Shown: positions 17,299 through 24,375 of the stretch, piece by piece
How positions within the stretch are numbered: the stretch's first letter is position 1
Layout: every line of letters starts with the position of its first letter
Assembly (NCBI GenBank): GCA_020061705.1
Contig: JAGUXT010000027.1
Coordinates: forward strand, 1 to 64,000
Origin: Halothiobacillus sp.
GTDB lineage: Bacteria > Pseudomonadota > Gammaproteobacteria > Halothiobacillales > Halothiobacillaceae
Direction: 5' to 3'
DNA length: 64,000 nt
Program-made: the position numbers and the translations under genes
The notes under the pieces: generated by a model
Seen by the model: the letters and a program-made list of their open reading frames with translations, nothing else
Told to the model about the DNA's origin: nothing
Database searches by the model: none

Positions 17299-17400
17299 AG
17301 GACTTACGCAAAGGTGCCCCGGCAAGGCAAAGCTTTGATGCCAGTACACCTGGCACGGCGAGGCGCTTTAACGCCGCTGGGGTGTTTTTGCGTAAGTCCT
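17299..17400 (+). repeat. 102-bp MITE-like inverted repeat, copy 1
   Basis: AGGACTTACGCAAA (17299-17312) is the exact inverse of the last 14 bp (17387-17400). The inside is GC-rich (GGCAAGGCAAAG, CACGGCGAGGCGCTT, ACGCCGCTGGGG). A second copy in opposite orientation lies at 54972-55071, with about the same length and the same internal blocks. It has no coding capacity and fits a non-autonomous miniature transposon. It splits the nifV unit from nifW. Confidence 0.85.
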
Positions 17401-17447
17401 ACTGACTTTTGACCACCCTGATCTGACATCCTGAGGAGGGAATCACT

Positions 17448-17762
17448 ATGACCATGACCGAACTTGACGACTTGCTGGAAGACTTGTCTTCCGCCGAAGA
17501 ATTTCTGGTGTTCTTCGATATTGATTATGACGAGCGCGTGGTGCAGGTGAATCGCCTGCATATCCTGCAACGCTTTCACAACTATCTGGAGCAGGGGCGC
17601 GCGGCCATGCCGGAAGGTGGTGAAGCACGTTTCATGGCGCATCGCGAACTGTTGGTGCGTGCCTATCAGGACTTTGTCACGTCCGACGCGCTGACCGAAA
17701 AAGTGTTCAAGGTATTCCACATGCACGAGCCGCAAACCACGTTTGTGCCGTTCAGCCTCTGA
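17448..17762 (+). CDS. nifW: Nitrogenase-stabilizing/protective protein NifW
   Basis: This is a 104-residue protein with the NifW core LSSAEEFLVFFDIDYDERVVQVNRLHILQRF (split here as residues about 14-45) and a helical C-terminus. NifW associates with the MoFe protein during maturation and under O2 stress. A strong GAGGAGGG ribosome site lies at about 17433-17440. nifZ starts 10 bp after its stop, the common nifWZM order. Confidence 0.95.
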   Translation: MTMTELDDLLEDLSSAEEFLVFFDIDYDERVVQVNRLHILQRFHNYLEQGRAAMPEGGEARFMAHRELLVRAYQDFVTSDALTEKVFKVFHMHEPQTTFVPFSL

Positions 17763-17772
17763 GAATCCTGCC

Positions 17773-18255
17773 ATGCGCTCACGTTTCGATTTTGGCGACG
17801 AGGTGCGGGTGATCCGCAATGTGCGCAACGACGGCACCTATCCCAATATGGAAGTGGGCGAGTTGCTGGTGCGGCGGGGCAGTACCGGTCATGTACTCGA
17901 CATTGGTTCTTTTTTGCAGGATCAAGTCATCTACACCGTGCATTTCCTCGACCAGGGGCGCAAGGTGGGGTGCCGCGAGGAAGAGCTGATCGGCATGGAT
18001 GAGCCGTGGAGTCCGAGTCGGTTCGAGGCGCGCGAAAAGGTGCGCACGAGGCTGAGTCTGGCGGTGGATGGCGAGGTGCGTGTACCTGCCGGCACGGTGG
18101 GCGAAGTGTTGCGTGTGATCCGCGATCAGGCGGGCGAGGGACGGGTGATCTATCACATGATTTTCCCCGGCCAGGTGTTGCAAGTGCCTGAGGCGTTGCT
18201 TGAACCGCTCGACGCGTTGATGGATGAACCGACGGATGGCGAGGCACCGGTATGA
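17773..18255 (+). CDS. nifZ: Nitrogenase maturation protein NifZ
   Basis: This is a 160-residue protein with two NifZ-type beta-barrel modules: GDEVRVIRNVRNDGTYP...RRGSTGHVLDIGSFLQD and the later TRLSLAVDGEVRVPAGTVGEV region. NifZ is needed for full P-cluster maturation in the second half of the MoFe protein. The start at 17773 is preferred over an upstream in-frame codon inside nifW. It overlaps nifM by ATGA. Confidence 0.94.
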   Translation: MRSRFDFGDEVRVIRNVRNDGTYPNMEVGELLVRRGSTGHVLDIGSFLQDQVIYTVHFLDQGRKVGCREEELIGMDEPWSPSRFEAREKVRTRLSLAVDGEVRVPAGTVGEVLRVIRDQAGEGRVIYHMIFPGQVLQVPEALLEPLDALMDEPTDGEAPV

Positions 18256-19130
18256 GCCAGTCCTACTGCACGCTTCAGGTTGCACAGGAATTATTCGGCT
18301 GCGCACCGCCTGAGCTGGACGAGACACAGCGTCTGCGCGTGGCCGAGGTCACTCAGCGTCGCTTGGAGATTGAACGCCGCGTGCTGGCAAGCGAGGAGGG
18401 CAGGGCGGTATGTGTGCCGGAGGCCACCCTTCAGCATGCCGTGGATGAAGTGCGTGCGCGCTATGCCGATGCCGCCGAGTTCAGCACGGCGCTGGCGCAT
18501 ATCGGCCTGGATGAAGCTAGCTTGCGACAGGGTTTGCAGCGGCAGCTGGCGGTTGATGCGGTACTGGAGAAAATCAGCGCCGAGAGTGAGGCCATCAGTG
18601 AGCTGGATGTCGAACTGTTCTTCCGCCTGAACAGTGAGCGTTTTACCGCTCCGGAGCGGCGGCGTGCACGGCATGTGCTGGTGACGATTAACGAGGAATT
18701 TGCCGAAAACCGGCGTGAGGCAGCTCTGGCACGTATTCAGCAGGCCGCAAATGAGCTGCGCACGCTGAGTTTCGAAAATGTGGCGCAGCGTTACTCGGAA
18801 TGCCCAACGGCGGTGAACGGCGGCATGTTGGGTGAGTTGCGACGTAACCAGCTCTACCCCGAGCTGGATGCGGTGCTGTTTGATCTCGATGTTGGCGAGA
18901 CCTCGGATGTGGTGGAGTCGCCCATGGGTTTTCACCTGCTGCGTTGCGAGGCGATTTTTTCCGCGCTGCACGAAAACCTGGAGCAGGCTGCGCCGCGTAT
19001 TCGTGAGCATTTGCGCAGCAAGCAGGTGCAGCAGCGCCAAAAAGCCTGGCTGGAAGGATTGGCGGCAGATGATCTGCCGATGAATGTGAGTAATAACAAG
19101 GAGATAGGCTATGGCAAACTCAAACAATGA
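18252..19130 (+). CDS. nifM: Nitrogenase maturation PPIase NifM
   Basis: This is a 292-residue protein. It has a helical N-terminal region and a PpiC/parvulin peptidyl-prolyl isomerase domain at about 135-240 (RRRARHVLVTINEEF, FENVAQRYSECPT, GGMLGELRRNQLYPELD, ESPMGFHLL). NifM is needed for folding the NifH Fe protein. It is cytoplasmic, with no signal peptide, unlike PrsA or SurA. The 3' end overlaps the protoglobin gene start by 20 bp, tying that gene to the nif transcript. Confidence 0.95.
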   Translation: MSQSYCTLQVAQELFGCAPPELDETQRLRVAEVTQRRLEIERRVLASEEGRAVCVPEATLQHAVDEVRARYADAAEFSTALAHIGLDEASLRQGLQRQLAVDAVLEKISAESEAISELDVELFFRLNSERFTAPERRRARHVLVTINEEFAENRREAALARIQQAANELRTLSFENVAQRYSECPTAVNGGMLGELRRNQLYPELDAVLFDLDVGETSDVVESPMGFHLLRCEAIFSALHENLEQAAPRIREHLRSKQVQQRQKAWLEGLAADDLPMNVSNNKEIGYGKLKQ

Positions 19131-19656
19131 CTTGCAGGTGTTTCATCATATCGGCGGCTTTTCGTCCCAGGATGTGATTGATCTTGGTGCACTGGCTCCA
19201 CATGTGCTGGATAAGATTCCGGAGATCAATGACGCTTTTTATGAGCGCCTGCTTAGCCATCCCGATGTGGCGCGCCATATCGAAGGCAAGCTGGAGCGAC
19301 TCAAGTCGACGCATCGTAGCTGGCTCACCGAGTTGCTGGGCGGGGTCTACGATGAAGCCTTCTGGGAACGCCAGCGCCATATCGGTCGTGTGCATGTTCA
19401 GGCACATATCCCGCCGCTCTTCGTTTCCGCCAGCATGAGCTTTCTGCGCTCGGAGTTGCCGCGTGTGGTCACTGAACAGAATATGGCGGGTGACGAGCAG
19501 GTGCAGCGCGGCCTGTCTGCCTTTTTGCGCCTGCTGGACTTGTGCCAGATGCTGATCGACAAGGCATACGAAGATGAACGCCTGCGCCGTTTGTCGGATG
19601 CGACGGGCATGCGTCCTTCGTTGATTGAAAACCTGATCGACTTGCGCGCAGCCTGA
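19111..19656 (+). CDS. Stand-alone protoglobin-type heme protein
   Basis: This is a 181-residue single-domain protein resembling protoglobin and the sensor domain of globin-coupled sensors. The RQRHIGRVHVQAHIPP stretch fits the F-helix motif with proximal His at residue 95. No signalling output domain follows, since the protein ends after the globin helices. The start lies inside the end of nifM and the stop overlaps the next gene, so it is translated within the nif transcript. It could bind or scavenge O2, or NO, near nitrogenase, or report O2 to the neighbouring redox proteins. The function is inferred; the globin fold is fairly secure. Confidence 0.82.
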   Translation: MANSNNDLQVFHHIGGFSSQDVIDLGALAPHVLDKIPEINDAFYERLLSHPDVARHIEGKLERLKSTHRSWLTELLGGVYDEAFWERQRHIGRVHVQAHIPPLFVSASMSFLRSELPRVVTEQNMAGDEQVQRGLSAFLRLLDLCQMLIDKAYEDERLRRLSDATGMRPSLIENLIDLRAA

Positions 19657-21068
19657 TGAGCGAGCAGCACCCCAGCGCGATGCCTGCAATTCAGGCCGCG
19701 CTCGACTGGTCGGCCTATGCCCAGGTCGGGCAGGGTGATGCCTACGCGGGCATTCCCAAGAGCGGTGGCGATTTCGCCCGCGCCGTGGCCTTGTGCATGG
19801 GCAACCGCGCCTGCCAACGCAAGGAGCGTGGGGTGATGTGCCCGAGCTTGCGCGTCACCGACGACCCGGCACACTCCACCCATGCGCGCGTGCTGGCGCT
19901 GAAGGCCGCGCTCAACGGCGAGCTGGGTGAGGACCCGTTCAACGATCCGCGTTTGCTGGACGCTCTGGAGCTTTGCGTCTCCTGCAAGGGTTGCAAGCGC
20001 GAGTGCCCGAACGGCGTGGATATGGCGGCGCTGAAGATCGAGGCGCTGGCGCAGCGCAATGCGCGCCACGGCGTGCCGCTGCGTGAGCGCATGATTGCCG
20101 CCCTTCCGCGCCTGTTGCATGGCCTGCCGGGGCTGGGTATGGCGATTCGTCTGCGCAATCGCTCCTCCTGGCTGCGCGCTCTGGGCGAGAGGTTGCTCGG
20201 CATTGCGGCGGCGCGCGACCTGCCGCAGCCTGTATCCCGTGCTTTTGCGGGTGCGGCGGCGAATACCCCGCCTGGCGAGGGCGTGCGTGAGGTGGTGCTG
20301 TTGCTGGATACATGGACGCGGCATTTTGAGCCAGAAATTGCCGACGATGCGCTGGCCGTGTTGCATGCGGCGGGCTATCGGGTGATCGTGGCGCAGCCTG
20401 CCGAGGCAGATCGCCAACCTGCGCGTGCGCTGTGTTGTGGACGCACCTGGCTGGCCGCTGGCATGACCGCGCAAGCGCAGGCTGAGGCGGCGCGTCTGTT
20501 GACGGCCTTGATGCCGCATGTCGAAGCCGGACGACCCATTATCGGCCTGGAGCCATCCTGCCTGCTGGGGCTGAAAGACGAATACCGCCAGCTTGGATTG
20601 GACAAGGCGCAGGTCGAACGTCTGGCCAAGCAAGCCTTTTTGATCGAAGACTTTCTGGCCGCCGAACACGCCGCCAAGCGGCTCAAACTGGATTTGCGCG
20701 CCATGCCCGAGGCGCATGTGCTGGTGCATGGCCACTGCCATCAAAAGGCCTTTGGCGGCATGAAAGCGCTGCGCAAGCTGCTTGGCTTGATCCCCGAGCT
20801 GCGCGTCGAGCTCGTTGAGGCCAGCTGCTGCGGCATGGCGGGCAGCTTCGGCTACGAGGCCGAGCATCACGAAATATCCATGCGCATGGCCGAAGATGAC
20901 TTGTTGCCCGCCGTGCGTGCCGCGCCCGATGCCGTGGTACTGGCCGATGGCTTTTCCTGCCGCCAGCAAATCAAGGCCGGTGCCGAACGCGAGGCACGCC
21001 ATGTCGTCAGCCTGTTGCGCGCGGCGCTGACTATCCCCGAACCCTCTCACCGACCTGAAGGAGATTGA
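19656..21068 (+). CDS. CCG-domain Fe-S oxidoreductase (HdrD/GlpC/GlcF-like)
   Basis: This is a 470-residue protein. The N-terminus carries two [4Fe-4S] sites: CMGNRACQRKERGVMCPS near residue 48 and CVSCKGCKRECP near 110. The C-terminal half has two CCG-type modules: CCGRTWLAAG with EPSCLLGLKDEY, and GHCHQKAFGG with CCGMAGSFGY. The arrangement matches the Fe-S half of D-2-hydroxyacid/glycolate-type dehydrogenases and HdrD-like proteins, but no FAD subunit is encoded next to it. It therefore probably passes electrons between a quinol, thiol or flavin donor and the adjacent [2Fe-2S] protein. It overlaps the protoglobin gene by one base. Confidence 0.88.
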   Translation: MSEQHPSAMPAIQAALDWSAYAQVGQGDAYAGIPKSGGDFARAVALCMGNRACQRKERGVMCPSLRVTDDPAHSTHARVLALKAALNGELGEDPFNDPRLLDALELCVSCKGCKRECPNGVDMAALKIEALAQRNARHGVPLRERMIAALPRLLHGLPGLGMAIRLRNRSSWLRALGERLLGIAAARDLPQPVSRAFAGAAANTPPGEGVREVVLLLDTWTRHFEPEIADDALAVLHAAGYRVIVAQPAEADRQPARALCCGRTWLAAGMTAQAQAEAARLLTALMPHVEAGRPIIGLEPSCLLGLKDEYRQLGLDKAQVERLAKQAFLIEDFLAAEHAAKRLKLDLRAMPEAHVLVHGHCHQKAFGGMKALRKLLGLIPELRVELVEASCCGMAGSFGYEAEHHEISMRMAEDDLLPAVRAAPDAVVLADGFSCRQQIKAGAEREARHVVSLLRAALTIPEPSHRPEGD

Positions 21069-21070
21069 CC

Positions 21071-21394
21071 ATGCCACGTCCCAAAAAACACGTCCTTGTC
21101 TGCATTCAGGCACGCCCAGCGGGTCACCCGCGTGGCTCCTGCCAGGAAAATGGCAGTATGAATGTCTATAACGCCTTTGCCAGCGAATTTCAGGTGCGCA
21201 ACTTGTGGGCCTCGAATCTGTTGACCAATACCGGCTGCCTCGGTCCCTGTCACGAGGGGCCGAGCGTGCTGATTTATCCCGAAGGCGTCATGTACCTTGG
21301 CGTTTCGGTGGATGATGTGAAGGAAATCATCGACGAGCATTTGCTTAATGATCGACCTGTCGAGCGCCTGCTCGCCCCGCCGGAGGTATGGTAA
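21071..21394 (+). CDS. Thioredoxin-like [2Fe-2S] ferredoxin
   Basis: This is a 107-residue protein of the thioredoxin-fold [2Fe-2S] ferredoxin family. Four cysteines have the expected arrangement: CIQARPAGHPRGSC near the N-terminus and CLGPCHEGP near residue 56. Homologs occur in nif regions, and a related Shethna-type protein is known from Azotobacter. It is 2 bp after the Fe-S oxidoreductase stop and abuts the NifZ-like gene with no gap, so it is a likely electron partner of its upstream neighbour. Start ATG 21071 follows a GGAGATT ribosome site. Confidence 0.9.
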   Translation: MPRPKKHVLVCIQARPAGHPRGSCQENGSMNVYNAFASEFQVRNLWASNLLTNTGCLGPCHEGPSVLIYPEGVMYLGVSVDDVKEIIDEHLLNDRPVERLLAPPEVW

Positions 21395-21679
21395 ATGACT
21401 ACGGAATACGAAATGGGCGACATTGTGTTCGCCTGCGAAGACATACTTAACGAAGAAGAGAGTGCGATTCCAGGACTTGCACCCAATGCGCTCTTGGCAC
21501 CCGCCGGGCGACGCGGCGTGGTGGTGAGCTACGGCCATGCCGAAGCTGATCCGCGCCAGTCGATCTACCTGGTGCGTTTCGAGCAGGGCGAAGGTGAGAT
21601 GGGCCCGCCGATTGGCTGCCTGCCGGAAGAGCTGACCCAGGACGAGAAATTTGCTGCTGCGGCTCTTGCTCAAGATTAA
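21395..21679 (+). CDS. Second NifZ-domain protein
   Basis: This is a 94-residue protein with the NifZ fold pattern: MGDIVFACEDILNEE, then GRRGVVVSYGHAE, then YLVRFE and GPPIGCLPEELTQ. It corresponds to a single NifZ module, unlike the two-module NifZ at 17773. Single-module NifZ proteins occur in rhizobia. It starts at the first base after the ferredoxin stop. It may be specialised for the terminal redox module, or partly redundant with NifZ. Confidence 0.85.
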   Translation: MTTEYEMGDIVFACEDILNEEESAIPGLAPNALLAPAGRRGVVVSYGHAEADPRQSIYLVRFEQGEGEMGPPIGCLPEELTQDEKFAAAALAQD

Positions 21680-21700
21680 GTTTGAACTGAGTCCATCCCG

Positions 21701-23365
21701 ATGAATGAGGCCATTCAGACCGTGCGTGCCTACCATCACGCCAGCAAGCACAGCGTACAGGCTTATGCGCCAAGCCCAGGCTTTCTCGATTGGGATACTC
21801 AGCCCGATCCATTCCGTCGTTATGCCGGGGCGTCACTCGTTGCCTTGCCATTAGTGAAGGACTCGCCGGGCGACGCTCAGGCATGCACATACGCACAGAT
21901 TTACGCAAGTGAGGCACCTCAGCCGGAAAGGCTTTCGCCCAAGGCGCTCGGTCTGTTTTTTGAGCTGGCTTTGGGATTGAGCGCATGGAAAACGACCGGC
22001 ATGGAGCGCTGGGCACTGCGTAACAATCCCTCCAGCGGTAATTTGCACCCGACTGAGGGCTACCTGCTGCTCTGGCGCGAGGTTTCTGCCGAACTGTCGC
22101 CGGGACTCTATCATTACGCAGTACGCGAACATGTGCTGGAGCGACGAGCCACGTTGCCCGAGACCTTGGCCGCGCGTCTGAGTGTGGCGCATCCGGGCAG
22201 CTTCGGCGCGCTCGGCCTGTCGTCCATCCTCTGGCGCGAAGCATGGAAATATGGTGCACGCGCCTATCGCTACTGCCAGCTTGATGTCGGCCATGCGCTT
22301 GCCGCCGCGCGCATCTCGGCTCGGGTGCTGGGGTGGTCGTTAAAGCTAGATGCCGTCGTGGGTGATGCGACGGCAGCCGCTTGTTTTGGTCTCGACCGGG
22401 ATGAAGACTTCGGTGTCGCCGAACGGGAACACCCTGACCTTCTGGCTGTGCTCGGCGAGCCGGGCATGGAAAGCGCAGGTATTGCGTGGACGGAGATTGC
22501 GCAGGCGCTTGGCGACTGGAGTGGTATAGCCAATCCACTTAGCCTTGAGCGGGTCGAATGGCCACAAATCACAACGGTTTTGCCCGCATTGCACAAGGCT
22601 GAAGCTGCGCCATTCATCACAGCGCTCATAAGGCACTATCTGCCCGAGCCGCCCACGCCGGAGGCGGACGCAGTCAAAGCCTGCGCTATCATCCGCCAAC
22701 GCCGCAGCGCACAACGCATGGATCCCCGGGTTGGCCTATCGTTCGAAAGCTTCAAGCGTATGCTCCATCGTACCTTGCCGACTGCCAACACCGTGCCCTT
22801 CGATGTCCAGCCTTACCCGCCCGCCATTCAGCTGTTGTTGTTCGTGCATGCCGTGGAAGGTTTGGAAGCGGGGCTTTACACACTGATTCGTGCGGCAGAT
22901 CGCTTCGGGTCATTTCGTGCCGCCTGCACAAGCGTTGCGTTGGAATGGGAGCCCGTCGCCAACACGGGCTTACCACTTTATCGGCTATATGCTCCAATCG
23001 ATTTGCGACGCAACGCGGCACAATTCAGCTGTCATCAGGGCATTGCCGGGCACAGTGCCTTCAGTCTTGGAATGCTGGCTGATCTGGGGCAAATAATGGA
23101 AACGGATGGGGCATGGGCCTACCGCCGTCTGTACTGGGAGGCCGGCATGATCGGACAGGTGCTCTACTTTGAAGCCGAAGCCTCCGGATTACAGGGCACC
23201 GGCATAGGCTGTTTCTTTGACGATGATGTCCACCAATCGCTCGGCCTGCATCCCGAGGGCTCATGGCAGGACCTGTATCACTTTACCATCGGCAGAGCCG
23301 TGACCGATCCGCGTCTGCGCAGCGAGCCGGCCTATGCTCATCTGCACGAGCGGTGTTTTGAATAA
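21701..23365 (+). CDS. Two-domain SagB/ThcOx-like nitroreductase
   Basis: This is a 554-residue flavoprotein-type protein with two tandem nitroreductase-fold halves. The first (about 75-270) has WALRNNPSSGNLHPTEGYLLLW, given here as a landmark only. The second (about 325-540) begins IIRQRRSAQRMD and contains FDVQPYPPAIQLLLFVH. This layout resembles SagB/ThcOx dehydrogenases, which oxidise azolines in peptide biosynthesis, but no YcaO, precursor peptide or protease gene is nearby. In a nif operon it is more likely an FMN-dependent oxidoreductase. It follows the NifZ-like gene after 21 bp. Confidence 0.85.
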   Translation: MNEAIQTVRAYHHASKHSVQAYAPSPGFLDWDTQPDPFRRYAGASLVALPLVKDSPGDAQACTYAQIYASEAPQPERLSPKALGLFFELALGLSAWKTTGMERWALRNNPSSGNLHPTEGYLLLWREVSAELSPGLYHYAVREHVLERRATLPETLAARLSVAHPGSFGALGLSSILWREAWKYGARAYRYCQLDVGHALAAARISARVLGWSLKLDAVVGDATAAACFGLDRDEDFGVAEREHPDLLAVLGEPGMESAGIAWTEIAQALGDWSGIANPLSLERVEWPQITTVLPALHKAEAAPFITALIRHYLPEPPTPEADAVKACAIIRQRRSAQRMDPRVGLSFESFKRMLHRTLPTANTVPFDVQPYPPAIQLLLFVHAVEGLEAGLYTLIRAADRFGSFRAACTSVALEWEPVANTGLPLYRLYAPIDLRRNAAQFSCHQGIAGHSAFSLGMLADLGQIMETDGAWAYRRLYWEAGMIGQVLYFEAEASGLQGTGIGCFFDDDVHQSLGLHPEGSWQDLYHFTIGRAVTDPRLRSEPAYAHLHERCFE

Positions 23366-23376
23366 GCGAGGCAGCA

Positions 23377-23706
23377 ATGAACCCGTCCTATCCCGAACTC
23401 GCCGATTATGTGCATTTGTTTCAGCGCTACGGCGAGAGCCTGAGCGCGCTCTATCAGGAGCCGGATGATGAACGCTATGCCCTGTTGTTTGAGCAGGTAG
23501 TACGTATGTTGATCAAACCTTCACCCTATAACCTTTCTCTGCCGGAGCCGTTTCGCATTTCCGCCCACCGTTATTATCACGGTGACAAAGCGACGGTCGA
23601 ACATCTGAGTGACCCGGCCAACCGCCACTTTATGCTGTGCGATTTACACGACATCATCATGCTCAAAGGAGGGCTTGCCCTTAAACGACGGGAGCGTCAG
23701 CCATGA
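23377..23706 (+). CDS. Unrecognised 109-aa nif-module protein
   Basis: This is a 109-residue, Tyr- and His-rich soluble protein beginning MNPSYPELADYVHLFQRYGE, with GAGG ribosome site and 11 bp after the nitroreductase. RISAHRYYHGDK and the basic C-terminus LKRRERQP stand out. No known motif is seen. It overlaps the next gene by ATGA. The packing argues that both belong to the same module as the nitroreductase. Confidence 0.65.
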   Translation: MNPSYPELADYVHLFQRYGESLSALYQEPDDERYALLFEQVVRMLIKPSPYNLSLPEPFRISAHRYYHGDKATVEHLSDPANRHFMLCDLHDIIMLKGGLALKRRERQP

Positions 23707-23930
23707 ACAGCCATGTTTTTTCGCAACACAATGATCAGGCGCAAATGGAAGCGATCAAGTTGGAAATCGCCGCCACCTTCGCCAAAATTGAAAACCTTAA
23801 AGCGGAAATGGCCGCCTGGTATGCCGAGGGGCGCATGCAGCGCTTTCCACGCTACCAAGAGCTGGCTACGCTTGAAGACTCTCTGTCGCGACTGGATACA
23901 GCCTTCAAGAGCCTGTGGGATAAGCAATAA
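23703..23930 (+). CDS. Small coiled-coil protein ending the nif module
   Basis: This is a 75-residue helical protein. MEAIKLEIAATFAKIENLKA and LATLEDSLSRLDTAFKSLW have heptad-like spacing, suggesting a short coiled coil. It is coupled by ATGA overlap to the 109-aa gene and is the last + strand gene before the tRNA. No family is recognised. 23931-24049 downstream holds no gene I can support. Confidence 0.62.
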   Translation: MNSHVFSQHNDQAQMEAIKLEIAATFAKIENLKAEMAAWYAEGRMQRFPRYQELATLEDSLSRLDTAFKSLWDKQ

Positions 23931-24049
23931 TCTGCTTTACACCCGGCACCGGGTTTCGCTGTGTTAGCGATCACTGCCTGGCCAAGCCGGGTTTTTCAGC
24001 ACCCATCGAGCATATCGGGTACAAATTCGAGTGCAATCTTCCGCCAAAA

Positions 24050-24099
24050 AAATACAAAAAAAGCCGCTTTTCACAACAATTGACGAAGTGAAAAGCGGC
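24050..24099 (-). terminator. Intrinsic terminator of tRNA-Arg
   Basis: GCCGCTTTTCAC (24063-24074) pairs with GTGAAAAGCGGC (24088-24099). Reading the - strand, the hairpin is followed by a run of seven T. It lies 19 bp past the tRNA 3' end. Confidence 0.92.
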
Positions 24100-24117
24100 C
24101 TAAGTTGCTGTTTTATA

Positions 24118-24194
24118 TGGTGCGGATGACTGGAGTCGAACCAGCGACCACTGCCTTCGGAGGGCAATACTCTATCCAGCTGAGCTACATCCGC
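24118..24194 (-). tRNA. tRNA-Arg (anticodon CCG)
   Basis: This is a 77-nt cloverleaf read on the - strand. The acceptor stem GCGGATG/CATCCGC is followed by discriminator A and an encoded CCA (24118-24120). The D-arm contains AGCTCAGCTGGATAGAGT. The anticodon loop CTCCGAA between TTGCC and GGCAG gives anticodon CCG. The T-arm GCTGGTTCGACTCCAGT is standard. Its 3' end faces the nif region. 24195-24375 upstream contains no gene, and I could not identify its promoter firmly. Confidence 0.96.
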
Positions 24195-24375
24195 AAGAAG
24201 AACCTGTTTACGATCTCGCTGAACGGCGCATTGCGGCGCAGAAATCGACCTCAAAATGCTCACATAGTTATCTATGCTGCGCTTTTTCGGCCGATTTCCA
24301 CTTGCACTGCATCCGTTGATCGAGACCGTAAGCACGTTCCAAGGGTGCGAAGGATACCGTTTTTGGGGTGGGCTG

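Noticed and set aside
19398-21113. Long open frame on the - strand across the Fe-S oxidoreductase gene
   Set aside because: It is antisense to a gene with clear Fe-S motifs; its translation is His/Gln/Arg-rich without any domain, typical of a high-GC shadow frame.
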